In this document: in pieces, positions 24,378 to 33,631 of the stretch
How positions within the stretch are numbered: the stretch's first letter is position 1
How the letters are laid out: every line of letters starts with the position of its first letter
Assembly (NCBI RefSeq): GCF_009711135.1
Contig: NZ_WMIC01000013.1
Coordinates: 1-64,000 of the forward strand
Direction of reading: 5' to 3'
Length of the DNA stretch: 64,000 nt
Source: Flavobacterium sp. LC2016-01
GTDB taxonomy: Bacteria > Bacteroidota > Bacteroidia > Flavobacteriales > Flavobacteriaceae
Notes under the pieces: generated by a model
Databases searched by the model: none
Seen by the model: only the letters and a program-made list of their open reading frames with translations
Told to the model about the DNA's origin: nothing
Translations under genes and position numbers: made by a program

Positions 24378-26762
24378 TTATTTAGAAATGATTTTTTTGT
24401 ACCAAGGTTTTTTCTCTGCCTTCACACCATAACCATAACCATATCCATAACCTTTTGTTGAGTCTGTATCATTGAGGACGATACACATGTTAGGCAATTT
24501 CTTCTCCTTATAGAATGTATTAGCAATATTCAGCATACGTTTTTCTAGTACGTTTGCACGCATTACATAAACAAAAGTATCAGCGTTTTTAGCAATTAAT
24601 AATGTATCGGTAACCAAACTAACTGGCGCCGTATCTACAATAATATAATCATACTCTTTTTTAAGTTCTGCAAAAAGCTGATCCACTTTGTTGCTCATCA
24701 ATAATTCAGCCGGATTTGGAGGAATCACACCCGATGGCAAAATAAAGAAATTCTTATAAGCTTCATGTTTGATGATATAATCTTTCACCTCTTTATCTGT
24801 TGATGATAAATAGTTTGTTAAACCTAAACTTGGTACATTGATATACTCACCAAACTTAGGGTTTCTAATATCAGCACCAATTAACAAAACTCTTCTTCCT
24901 GACAAAGCAAAAGTCGCAGCAAGATTTACTGATATAAAAGTTTTACCCTCAGAAGGAAAAGTTGATGTCACAAAAACAGTTTTTGCAATTCCTTCGGGAA
25001 CTTTAGTAAGCATAAACTCCAAATTCGTTCGCACAATACGAATTGCTTCTGCAGAACTTGTTCGACTTTCTGATTTTATCAACTCGGCAATATCATCTGA
25101 AGTTGGTACATCTCCAATAAATGGAATTTGTGTTTTCCCCTCCAAATCCAATTTGCTCTTAATTTTTGTATCTAATAAATTATTACCATAAACAACCCCA
25201 AATGGAACTAATAATCCTAAAAGCATTCCAGCCAAATAAATAATTTTTTTCTTTGGACTTATTGGATCTTTCTCTGCTTTTGCAACATCAATTACACGAG
25301 CATTAGGCTCAGTAGCAGATAACGAAATAGCCGTTTCTTCTCTTTTTTGCAATAAATATAGATAAAGTTCTTCCTTTACTTTTTGCTGTCTAGCAATTAC
25401 TCTAAATTGACGCTCTTGCACCGGAATTTTTCCAATCTTGTTGTTTAAGATCCCTTCCTGACTTTTAATATCACGATTTTGAATTTGCAAATTAGCCTGC
25501 ATACGTCTCAAGCTTGCTGCAACATTTGATTTTAAAGATGAAATTTGCTGATCTAATTTAACAACAGAAGGGTTTTCTTCAGTAGCAGATTTTAAAATTC
25601 TGTTGCGATCTAACACTAATTGATTATAAGAAGAAATTAGTCCGCTCGCATCATCATTGTCAGAAATCATATTAGCTGGCAATAAATCAGAATTCGTGCT
25701 TTTTTTAATAAAATCTAAAAGTGAAGAGATCACATTTAGCTGAATTTCCGTTTCTACTCCTTTTTTATCGTATTCTGTTGAACCTTCTATGAAAAGTTTC
25801 GCTTCAGATTCAATATCTGTAAGTTTATTGCTTTTTTTAAATGTTTCAACATCTTGTTCAACGCCATCTAATTCCTGAGCAATTAATGCTAACCTACCAG
25901 CAATAAACCTAGAGGTGTTCTCAGAAATAAAATTTTTATCTTCGGCTGCATCTTCATTGTAGATGTGAATCATATTATCCAAAAAATCTTCCGCTTTTTT
26001 AGCAACAGGATCAGAAATTGAAACATTTACTACACTGCTTGTTTTACTGATTGGATCCACGCTTAATTTCTTTCTAAAACTTTCTGTTAATTCATCTAAT
26101 GGATTAATTACAATATGTATTGATTTAAATCTACCAGTATGGTTTTTACCATAAAATGCTGTTTTAAGAATAACTAAGCTACCAATTTTCGTAGCGATTT
26201 TTTCTCCAAATTTAAATTCCGTTTTTGAAGACAAAATAAACAACTCTTTTTCATCTGCTTCATTTTCTAACGAAAAAGTATTTGAGTTTAAAAGTTTACA
26301 ATTCAAAACAGTTTTTTCCTTATCAAATAAAACTGTCTTATTACTAAAATAAGCGCTGATTGGAGTATCTTCATAAATATCACGATCGACTACTTTTCCC
26401 TCTACAAACAGTCCAACATTAAGATTTAATTTTTTAATAGTGCTTTCAACCAAGGTTCTAGACTTTAAAATCTCAACTTCATTGTCAACATTATTTTTCA
26501 TGCTTCCACCTAAACCTAAATCGGCAAAAGCAGACAATTCTGAAAGCATTCCTCCTTTTTTTTCGTCTTTAACCAATATTGTAGTGACAGCCTGATAATT
26601 TGGCATCGTGTAACGCAGATATAAAAAAGCTAATACTAATCCAATAACTACACTTACTAAAAACCAACGCCAATGAATTAAATATTTATCTAACTGTTCC
26701 CTTAAATTAATATCTTCGATTTCATCATCAATTAGATCATTATAAAAATCTTGCTTTTGCAT
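24378..26762 (-). CDS. wzc: Wzc-type polysaccharide tyrosine autokinase
   Basis: A 794-residue inner-membrane protein. N-terminal TM (WFLVSVVIGLVLAFLYLRY), Wzz-like chain-length domain, coiled coils, second TM near residue 500 (PISPKKKIIYLAGMLLGLLV), then a C-terminal BY-kinase. Walker A is STFPSEGKT (residues about 600-608), Walker A' VLLIGADIRNP and Walker B DYIIVDTAP. The C-terminal tail has four tyrosines in a G-Y repeat (772, 774, 776, 778), the expected autophosphorylation cluster. It controls polymer length and export with Wza. It is the last gene of the operon. Confidence 0.95.
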   Translation of the reverse strand: MQKQDFYNDLIDDEIEDINLREQLDKYLIHWRWFLVSVVIGLVLAFLYLRYTMPNYQAVTTILVKDEKKGGMLSELSAFADLGLGGSMKNNVDNEVEILKSRTLVESTIKKLNLNVGLFVEGKVVDRDIYEDTPISAYFSNKTVLFDKEKTVLNCKLLNSNTFSLENEADEKELFILSSKTEFKFGEKIATKIGSLVILKTAFYGKNHTGRFKSIHIVINPLDELTESFRKKLSVDPISKTSSVVNVSISDPVAKKAEDFLDNMIHIYNEDAAEDKNFISENTSRFIAGRLALIAQELDGVEQDVETFKKSNKLTDIESEAKLFIEGSTEYDKKGVETEIQLNVISSLLDFIKKSTNSDLLPANMISDNDDASGLISSYNQLVLDRNRILKSATEENPSVVKLDQQISSLKSNVAASLRRMQANLQIQNRDIKSQEGILNNKIGKIPVQERQFRVIARQQKVKEELYLYLLQKREETAISLSATEPNARVIDVAKAEKDPISPKKKIIYLAGMLLGLLVPFGVVYGNNLLDTKIKSKLDLEGKTQIPFIGDVPTSDDIAELIKSESRTSSAEAIRIVRTNLEFMLTKVPEGIAKTVFVTSTFPSEGKTFISVNLAATFALSGRRVLLIGADIRNPKFGEYINVPSLGLTNYLSSTDKEVKDYIIKHEAYKNFFILPSGVIPPNPAELLMSNKVDQLFAELKKEYDYIIVDTAPVSLVTDTLLIAKNADTFVYVMRANVLEKRMLNIANTFYKEKKLPNMCIVLNDTDSTKGYGYGYGYGVKAEKKPWYKKIISK

Positions 26763-26776
26763 TTTCTATTTCAGTT

Positions 26777-27568
26777 TTATTTAAAGATTAGGACAGATAG
26801 CGACACTAATATAGAAATCGCTGATATAATAACTGAGGTATTTGGACCAACCGCAGAAGAATTTACTCTAGTATTATTTGGTTCAACATAGATTACATCA
26901 TTTTGAGCCAAATAGTAAAATGGTGAATTTATAAAATCAGATTTTGTAATATCCACCCTGTTATATGATTTCACACCATTAATTTCTCTTATCACTAATA
27001 TATTATCCCTGCGCCCATAAATAGTCAGATCCTTTGCCATACTCAAAGCTTCAATTAAAGTAACTCTTTCTGAAGCAATTGGATAGGTTCCTGGTAGATT
27101 AACCTCACCCTGCAATGAAATTTTAAAATTCATAATGCGAAGGTTAATAATTGGGTTTTTAATATAAACACTAATTTTTTCTTGTAACAACTTAAGAACT
27201 TCAGTACGAGTTAATCCGGCCACTTTTAATTTCCCTAACACGGGAAATTCAATATAACCATTTTGGTCTACTAAATACAATTGTACAGTTTCTTGTCCTC
27301 TAGTAATATCAAGTCTGCTATTATTTGTCGTGCTATAGGTTCTTAGATTAAAAGGAATTGCAACTTCAGGATCGTCAGCAGATACTAAAATCATCAATAA
27401 ATCGTCAGGCTGAAGTTTAATCTCGTAAGAATTTGGATTTTGCTGTGCAATCATTCCATCAATATTTTGATAATAAACTACATCTTTTTTGGATCCACAG
27501 GAAAAACATAAAAATAAAAGCAATAAAAAACCAACTGCTTTCATAAAAAAGGAAGAATTCAATTTCAT
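26777..27568 (-). CDS. wza: Polysaccharide export lipoprotein Wza-like
   Basis: A 263-residue lipoprotein (lipobox LCFSC, Cys24). It contains the polysaccharide export domain (PF02563: YEIKLQPDDLLMILVSADDPEV) and a SLBB-like domain (ISLQGEVNLPGTYPIASERV) and ends in a C-terminal hydrophobic helix (SVIISAISILVSLSVLIFK). It forms the outer-membrane channel for the polymer. It lies 14 bp before wzc and has its own upstream promoter-like signal. Confidence 0.92.
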   Translation of the reverse strand: MKLNSSFFMKAVGFLLLLFLCFSCGSKKDVVYYQNIDGMIAQQNPNSYEIKLQPDDLLMILVSADDPEVAIPFNLRTYSTTNNSRLDITRGQETVQLYLVDQNGYIEFPVLGKLKVAGLTRTEVLKLLQEKISVYIKNPIINLRIMNFKISLQGEVNLPGTYPIASERVTLIEALSMAKDLTIYGRRDNILVIREINGVKSYNRVDITKSDFINSPFYYLAQNDVIYVEPNNTRVNSSAVGPNTSVIISAISILVSLSVLIFK

Positions 27569-27588
27569 TAGGTCTACAATTTACGGGG

Positions 27589-27622
27589 CAAATATAAGGA
27601 TTAAAAAAACATTTATATACAA
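27589..27622 (-). promoter_or_regulatory. Internal promoter upstream of wza
   Basis: On the minus strand, TTG (27620-27622), N23, TATATTTG (27589-27596), 20 bp before the wza ATG. Spacing is at the long end of what is reported for Flavobacterium. It would let wza-wzc be expressed apart from the long operon. Confidence 0.5.
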
Positions 27623-27687
27623 GCAATTCTGCTTCTTAAATACTAGTGTTGAGATAATTTCTGTATTAAGAAATTTAGAAAAAAAGC

Positions 27688-29106
27688 TTAAAAAGCATTT
27701 TCTTCTCCTTTAAACACATTAAATACGGTCTTTATTATTATTTTAATATCTAAAAGCAAACTCCAATTTTCGATGTACCAAATATCGTATTCTACTCTAT
27801 TTTCCATATCAACAAGTTCTTTAGTTTCGCCGCGAAAACCATTAACCTGTGCCCAACCGGTTATACCAGGTTTAGCATATTGGCGCACTAAATAATTATT
27901 AATTAGCTCACTATATTGCTTAGTATGATTTACCATATGAGGTCTAGGCCCTACTACAGACATATCTCCAAAAAAAACATTAAAAAACTGAGGCAATTCA
28001 TCGATACTTGTTTTTCGCATAAAAGCGCCAAATTTAGTAACGCGTCGATCACCTTTCACAGCTTGCTTACTGTCAGCAGCTCCATTCAACCGCATACTCC
28101 TAAATTTTAAACACGTAAAAGATCGATTGTCTCTGCCGGAACGTTCTTGTTTAAAAAATACAGGCCCGGGAGATTCTATCTTTATAATAAGCATTATAAT
28201 GGGAAATAGCCATGGAAATATAAAGACCAAAACAAAAGATGAAAAGCAAATATCAAAAACTTTCTTTAAAAAACGGTTTACTGCTGCTTCCAATGGTTCT
28301 CGTCGAAACATCAGTACAGGAGTATTTTCATAAAAAGTAATTTCCACTTTGTTTGATCTTGTATACAACTGAAAATCTGGAATAAATTTAATACGTACCA
28401 TATGTTGTTCGCAAATTTTTACCAATTGATTTATTACAGTAATGTTATCAATATGTAATGCTACATACATTTCATCCACCTTATCACTTATAATAAATTC
28501 TTCAATTTGATCAAATCCACCTAAAATAGGATGTGAGATAAAGGCAAAAGGATCTACTTTTTCATCAAAAAAACCTAGAAAACGATAACCATAAGTTAAA
28601 TCCTTTGCTAAAATTCTACGCATTCTTTCGCCAGTATCATTAGCTCCTATAATTATAAAACTTCTAAAATTATATCCTTTAGATCTAATGTACTTAAGAA
28701 GTTTCATTGATAAATATCTAGAAATCATAAGTAAGCTAAAGAAAATACAATAAAAGTAAATTAATCTCAATCTGGAGATATCACTATATTTTAAAACAAC
28801 AACAAAAAAAGCTGTTATAGCAATATGAATAATTACTTTTTTAACAGTTCTTTTTAGTATAGATTCAATTCGTTCAACCCTAACAATCCTAAAAGAATCT
28901 TTGTACAGCAAAAGCCCAATCCATATTAAATTACTTAATAAAGAAATAGTCTGTACTTCTTTCAAAAACAGTTTATCTAAAGTTCCAAATCGCAGTAATG
29001 CTGACAAAACTATAGCCGTATTCAACAATACCACATCCCATAACAAAAATATAACTTTGAAATAACGAGAAAAACGATACTCTGAGAGTTCTTCTAAAAT
29101 TTTCAT
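27688..29106 (-). CDS. Polyprenyl-phosphate sugar-1-phosphate transferase (priming enzyme)
   Basis: A 472-residue WbaP/WcaJ-type protein. Four N-terminal TM segments, a CoA-binding-like middle domain (FIIIGANDTGERMRRIL) and a C-terminal bacterial transferase domain with another TM (FSSFVLVFIFPWLFPIIMLII), KFRSMRLNG, RKTSIDELPQFFNVFFGDMSVVGPRPH and PGITGWAQVNGFRGET. It starts repeat-unit assembly by moving a sugar phosphate, usually glucose or galactose-1-P, to undecaprenyl phosphate. The exact sugar is not decidable. Confidence 0.93.
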   Translation of the reverse strand: MKILEELSEYRFSRYFKVIFLLWDVVLLNTAIVLSALLRFGTLDKLFLKEVQTISLLSNLIWIGLLLYKDSFRIVRVERIESILKRTVKKVIIHIAITAFFVVVLKYSDISRLRLIYFYCIFFSLLMISRYLSMKLLKYIRSKGYNFRSFIIIGANDTGERMRRILAKDLTYGYRFLGFFDEKVDPFAFISHPILGGFDQIEEFIISDKVDEMYVALHIDNITVINQLVKICEQHMVRIKFIPDFQLYTRSNKVEITFYENTPVLMFRREPLEAAVNRFLKKVFDICFSSFVLVFIFPWLFPIIMLIIKIESPGPVFFKQERSGRDNRSFTCLKFRSMRLNGAADSKQAVKGDRRVTKFGAFMRKTSIDELPQFFNVFFGDMSVVGPRPHMVNHTKQYSELINNYLVRQYAKPGITGWAQVNGFRGETKELVDMENRVEYDIWYIENWSLLLDIKIIIKTVFNVFKGEENAF

Positions 29107-29147
29107 ACTTTATAAAAAATTTTATCTTTTATGAATTTAATCATAAC

Positions 29148-29894
29148 TTATTCAAATGGGTTTTTATAAATTCCTGTTTTTTGCTTAAATATATACCAAA
29201 AAAACAAGGGATCTTCAATAAAGTATCTTCTCCACAACCTTCTTGGTTCGACGAGAAATCGATAAAACCATTCTAAATATAATTTTTGAAATAAAACAGG
29301 TGCTCTTTTTATGTTTCCTGCTTCAAAATCTATCGTAGCACCTAAAGCCATAAATAAATCAATGTTTGGTAGCTTTTCCTTATACTTCATTATCCACTTT
29401 TCTTGTTTCGGCGCACCAACACCTACTACTAAAACATTACATTTTGACTCATTAATAATTTTAATGATTTGATTACATTCAATCTCATTATTCTCAAAAC
29501 CAAATGATGGTGAAAAGGCACCAGAAACAATATCCCATCCAACTTTTTGATTAATGTTTTTTTGTGCTTTTAAAGCAACTCCTTCTTTTGCTCCCAAAAG
29601 AAAAATTTGAATGTTTCTATTATTTTTATGATAATTATAATATGCTGGTAAAAGCGATGATCCTGGTATAACTTCTAACAACGAAGTTCCCAAAATTTTA
29701 GCCGCTAGATTTACAAAATTACTGTCACAAATAACCCAATCAGCTTTTTTATAGACGTTATAAAATTCTTTATCTTTTTGCAACTTAACTAAATGATCGA
29801 CATTAGGCGTTATTAAAACCCCTTTACATAATAATTTAAGTAAATCATCTAGTTTTATTGAACGTACAGAAATATTTAAAATATTAAAAAACAT
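29148..29894 (-). CDS. WecG/TagA/CpsF-family glycosyltransferase
   Basis: A 248-residue GT26 protein. Signatures: ITPNVDHLVKLQKDKEFYN, ADWVICDSNFV, VEYGLG-like GVGAPKQEKWIMKYK, and LFMALGATIDFEAGNIKRAP. GT26 enzymes add N-acetylmannosamine or related sugars as the second step after the priming enzyme, which is the next gene. I chose ATG 29894 over a TTG at 29909; it overlaps the upstream GT4 gene by 11 bp. Confidence 0.9.
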   Translation of the reverse strand: MFFNILNISVRSIKLDDLLKLLCKGVLITPNVDHLVKLQKDKEFYNVYKKADWVICDSNFVNLAAKILGTSLLEVIPGSSLLPAYYNYHKNNRNIQIFLLGAKEGVALKAQKNINQKVGWDIVSGAFSPSFGFENNEIECNQIIKIINESKCNVLVVGVGAPKQEKWIMKYKEKLPNIDLFMALGATIDFEAGNIKRAPVLFQKLYLEWFYRFLVEPRRLWRRYFIEDPLFFWYIFKQKTGIYKNPFE

Positions 29895-30891
29895 GCTTCC
29901 CTTTTTCAATATATTCTTTATAATTTTCTATCATTTTTATTTTTAAAAATTTTTTCTCAAAAGTAGCTCTTGCATTGTCTGACATCGTCGCATAAGACTC
30001 AGGATTAATTTCTGGTAATTTATTATTAATTAAATCCAATAAACTAGAATAGTCATTTACAACAAAACCATTTACCGCGTCATCTATAATTTCCACATTA
30101 CCACCAATATCATTGCAAATAACAGGTGTTTTAAATGAACACGACTCTATCAAAGTTAATGGCAATCCCTCATTCGAACTAAATAACATTACATAATTAT
30201 ATTTATAAAATTCATTAGATAAATTAGTAAATCCTAAACAATTAAAATTTTTATCTTCTTTCGTTATTGCTTGCAATTCTAAATCATCCTCACCTGTTCC
30301 AGCAAAATCAATTTGAATATTATTGTTTAATTTTCCTTTTAAATTATTCACCAACTCTACTTGTCCCTTTACTTTAGTTATTCGAGCAGCGTATAAAATT
30401 TTTATTTTATCTGTGGATAAATTCGTATCTCTAAGCTGGTCATATAAATCAGCCAAACCATTATAGATGACTGTTATATTATTTGGATTAACATTAAAAA
30501 AGGAAACTAGATTATCCTTAACTCTCTGAGAAACAGTTATAATTTCTTTAGGGTAGTAAGAAAAAAATTTAAGATTATCAAATTCATTATGAGCCACGTG
30601 TATTAGCCTAATATTAAGACGCAATAGTTTATTTAAAAAGAATAATATCGTAGTATTTTTCCTGTGATGAGAAATTATTGTAGTATTTTTTAAATTAAAA
30701 GCATTTAACGCACTAAATTTTTTGTATTGTTTTTTTTCAATATTATATTTAGAGTTATTACTTTCAAATGAATTACCTCCCATTAAATAACATTCATAAC
30801 CTAGCTCTGTTAAACCATAGTGTACATCAATTGCTACTTTTTCAGCTCCACCATACTCAATAAAGTTTTTGTAAAGATTTATTATTACCAT
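29884..30891 (-). CDS. Family 4 glycosyltransferase
   Basis: A 335-residue GT-B protein starting MVIINLYKNFIEYGGAEKVA, typical of GT4 with the GGAE loop. The donor-binding half has ILYAARITKVKGQVELV and the E-x7-E motif as SSNEGLPLTLIESCSFKTPVI. It adds one sugar of the repeat unit on the cytoplasmic face. ATG 30891 is preferred to a TTG at 30906. It overlaps the next gene by 11 bp. Confidence 0.9.
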   Translation of the reverse strand: MVIINLYKNFIEYGGAEKVAIDVHYGLTELGYECYLMGGNSFESNNSKYNIEKKQYKKFSALNAFNLKNTTIISHHRKNTTILFFLNKLLRLNIRLIHVAHNEFDNLKFFSYYPKEIITVSQRVKDNLVSFFNVNPNNITVIYNGLADLYDQLRDTNLSTDKIKILYAARITKVKGQVELVNNLKGKLNNNIQIDFAGTGEDDLELQAITKEDKNFNCLGFTNLSNEFYKYNYVMLFSSNEGLPLTLIESCSFKTPVICNDIGGNVEIIDDAVNGFVVNDYSSLLDLINNKLPEINPESYATMSDNARATFEKKFLKIKMIENYKEYIEKGKHVF

Positions 30892-30914
30892 TACTTCTTT
30901 TTTCAAATTTAATA

Positions 30915-32006
30915 TTACAAATAACTTTTTTCTAATTGAAGTCTGAGTTCTTTAGGATCATAATAATTATTTTCTATTTCTTTAATATCCTTAATCTTAG
31001 AAAATGATTCAGTTAAGGTCTCAGGTTTGGTGGGATCAAAAAAGCATACAGAATCCTCATCAACTATGCATTCTCTAAAAAAAGGAACATTAGAAACAAT
31101 AATAGGTTTATTATAGTAATAAGCTAGAGACAAAACACCTGATTGTGTAGCAGAAATATATGGATAAATAACACAATAAGCATTCGAAAACAAATCATTT
31201 AATTCTTCATCTTCAATATATCGATTAATAAAAACAATATCTTCTTCTTTATTTCTAATTCTCTGGAAGTATAAATCACCACTACCTGCTATGACAAGAG
31301 GTTTATTAAATATTTTTTGATTTTTACAATATTCATTGTACAATATGTGAATGCCTTTATAAAGTTCAATTCTCCCAAAAAAAAGAATATAATCTTTTAT
31401 ACCTTTTACTTCTGCTACAGTTTTATTTCCATTTTTAATTGAGGATGTAACCAATGATGGAAAACTATGATAAAATACAGCTTTTTTTTCATATTTTTTT
31501 ACAAGTTCATTAAGTTGATTTTTGCTACAGGTAACAAGATTTTCAATATTATCTCTTAAATACTGTGCTCTTTTCTCTACTAATAAATAATGTATTAATT
31601 TTTTTATAAAATTTTTAGGTTTACTTTCATGCTGAATCAAATCATGAACAGTATAATATACTTTAGATTTTCTCAATAAAAACTTCAAATAAAAAGCTAA
31701 TGAACCATCTTCAGTAAGCAAATGAATAACATCTATCTTATTCTCTTTGCAAATTTTATTGATCACTTTTATTACTGGAAATGCAAACAATCTAAAATTA
31801 CCCCTTCCAAATTTATTCATTGGAGTATTTATAAATATATAATTTTTAGATTCACTATTTAAAATTGCCGTTTTGTAATCACATTGAGGAGAAGATACAA
31901 AGACTGCAAAAATATCATGTTCACTTTCTTCCATTGTATTAACAATATTCGCTCCAAAGGGCATCATTCCTGCATAAAATTCAGAACAAATGTAAAGTAT
32001 TTTCAT
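30915..32006 (-). CDS. Family 4 glycosyltransferase
   Basis: A 363-residue GT-B protein starting MKILYICSEFYAGMMPFGAN. The C-terminal domain has KDYILFFGRIELYKGIHIL, PLVIAGSGDLYFQRI and the YPYISATQSGVLSLAYYYNKPII acceptor/donor region, so it is a GT4 or GT1-like transferase. The donor is unknown. The gap from the acyltransferase gene upstream is only 3 bp. Confidence 0.88.
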   Translation of the reverse strand: MKILYICSEFYAGMMPFGANIVNTMEESEHDIFAVFVSSPQCDYKTAILNSESKNYIFINTPMNKFGRGNFRLFAFPVIKVINKICKENKIDVIHLLTEDGSLAFYLKFLLRKSKVYYTVHDLIQHESKPKNFIKKLIHYLLVEKRAQYLRDNIENLVTCSKNQLNELVKKYEKKAVFYHSFPSLVTSSIKNGNKTVAEVKGIKDYILFFGRIELYKGIHILYNEYCKNQKIFNKPLVIAGSGDLYFQRIRNKEEDIVFINRYIEDEELNDLFSNAYCVIYPYISATQSGVLSLAYYYNKPIIVSNVPFFRECIVDEDSVCFFDPTKPETLTESFSKIKDIKEIENNYYDPKELRLQLEKSYL

Positions 32007-32009
32007 TTT

Positions 32010-32603
32010 CTAATTATAAGAGACTTTTAAACCATCTTGCTTAATTACTTTTGCTGGCACACCAGAAACTACACAATTATTTGCTACATCTTTAATTACA
32101 ACTGTGTTAGGGGCAATAATAACATTATTACCGATATTAACTTTACCAATAACCATTGCACCAGGACCAAAATAAACATTATCGCCAATTACAGGAACAT
32201 TCTCTTTTAAATCTTTTTGACCGATTATTACACCCGGCTGGAGGATACAATTTTTACCAATTCTTGCCCCATCGTTAATAACGATAGTACCTATATGCAA
32301 AATTAAAGCTCCTTCTTTTAAGGTATTTATAGGTATATTAATTTGAAGATTAATTGATTTTTTTCTGATTTTTCTAAAATAATATATATACAGAAATTTA
32401 TCATAAATATTTTTATTTCTAACATTATATAGATATTCTAATTTTCTCAAAACCTTAAGATATGATAATAAAATATACCTTTCGGAATAAAAATAACATT
32501 TAAGGTAAAAAACTACTTTAAATCTCAAACCTTTTGTCGAAATATTAAATGCTTCTTCATCAGATTTTACATATTTTCTATAATCTTGCTTACTTAAAAT
32601 CAT
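32010..32603 (-). CDS. Hexapeptide-repeat acyltransferase (serine O-acetyltransferase-like)
   Basis: A 197-residue protein from ATG 32601-32603. The C-terminal half has left-handed beta-helix repeats: LHIGTIVINDGARIGKNCILQPGVIIG, VYFGPGAMVIGKVNIGNNVIIAPNTVVIKDVANN. The N-terminal half is helical. This is the CysE-like sugar O-acetyltransferase layout common in capsule loci, where it acetylates the repeat unit. ATG overlaps the GT2 stop as ATGA, a sign of translational coupling. The longer form to 32660 is not preferred. Confidence 0.82.
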   Translation of the reverse strand: MILSKQDYRKYVKSDEEAFNISTKGLRFKVVFYLKCYFYSERYILLSYLKVLRKLEYLYNVRNKNIYDKFLYIYYFRKIRKKSINLQINIPINTLKEGALILHIGTIVINDGARIGKNCILQPGVIIGQKDLKENVPVIGDNVYFGPGAMVIGKVNIGNNVIIAPNTVVIKDVANNCVVSGVPAKVIKQDGLKVSYN

Positions 32604-33556
32604 TTGTTCTTTCTTAAAATTGATTCCAACTCTGTTCTGCACAATGACAACAACATCCAAGACAAAACTTTAAAACTAAATCCATTATTCATTTTTTTCC
32701 AAACTTTGACATAAACTTTTATTTTGAAATTAAATGAAAAAGAAGATGCTTTGTTAATGGAACCCAGAATCCATTTAATTTTTCTTAAGTCGTTATTTTT
32801 ATTATTATAGTTTTTAAAATTAAAAGATCTTAACCAAGTTATATATTGTATTGCTGATTCAAGTTTTCTTAATATAATCATTTCGTCTTTAAGGTTTGAC
32901 GATATATTAATTTCACTATATCTCCATAACACAAACGCATTTGAAATTGTAGTGATACCCTTATTTAAGCCAAATTTCACCCATGTTGCATCATCGCTAC
33001 ACCAAGCTAAATCGAAATTCTGAAATTTAAAATTTTCATAATAAACTTTCTTTTTAAAAATATATTCAACGACAAAACTATGTAATTGATAATTTAATCT
33101 TTTAATTAAAAATTCTTCGATACCTAATTTCTGAGGAAATTGGTTACTAGCTTCTAATATCTTTCCTGAATTATTAATTACTTTTACATCAAAATGAAAC
33201 AAATCACTTTCAGTATCTGTTTGTAAAGTCTTGTAAAAATTTTCCACACAATTTTTTTCCATCACATCATCATCAGAAAATAACCAAATCCATTCCTCAT
33301 CATTAGTTAACTCTATACATCTTTCCCATTGTTTAACTAAATCAGTTCCTCCTAAATTTTTTTCAAATTGAAAATAATTGATATTAATTTTATCTGAAAA
33401 TTTTTCTATTATACTGAATAAATCATATGGACTATGATCATCTCCGATGTAAACTGTAAAATTTTTACATGTTTGTGACGAAATTGACTCTAGAGCTTCT
33501 TCAAGATAAATTTCCTTGTAAGCTGGAATAACAATTGCAAGTTTATTTTTATTCAT
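32600..33556 (-). CDS. Family 2 glycosyltransferase
   Basis: A 318-residue GT-A protein with LAIVIPAYKEIYLEEALESI, TVYIGDDHSPYD for nucleotide binding and WLFSDDDVMEKN as the DxD metal motif. The end is basic and ends in a hydrophobic stretch. It adds a sugar to the repeat unit. Its stop shares the ATGA junction with the acyltransferase start. Confidence 0.87.
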   Translation of the reverse strand: MNKNKLAIVIPAYKEIYLEEALESISSQTCKNFTVYIGDDHSPYDLFSIIEKFSDKININYFQFEKNLGGTDLVKQWERCIELTNDEEWIWLFSDDDVMEKNCVENFYKTLQTDTESDLFHFDVKVINNSGKILEASNQFPQKLGIEEFLIKRLNYQLHSFVVEYIFKKKVYYENFKFQNFDLAWCSDDATWVKFGLNKGITTISNAFVLWRYSEINISSNLKDEMIILRKLESAIQYITWLRSFNFKNYNNKNNDLRKIKWILGSINKASSFSFNFKIKVYVKVWKKMNNGFSFKVLSWMLLSLCRTELESILRKNK

Positions 33557-33631
33557 TTAAAACTTTACCCTTTAATCAATCTAAACAACTAATAACTATT
33601 AGCATATATTTTTAAACAAGATCTTTCATTT

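Noticed and set aside
29884..30906. TTG start at 30906 for the GT4 gene and TTG at 29909 for the WecG-like gene
   Set aside because: ATG codons at 30891 and 29894 fit the family N-termini and give small overlaps.
32010..32660. 216-residue form of the acyltransferase
   Set aside because: The ATGA junction with the GT2 stop at 32600-32603 is the more likely start.
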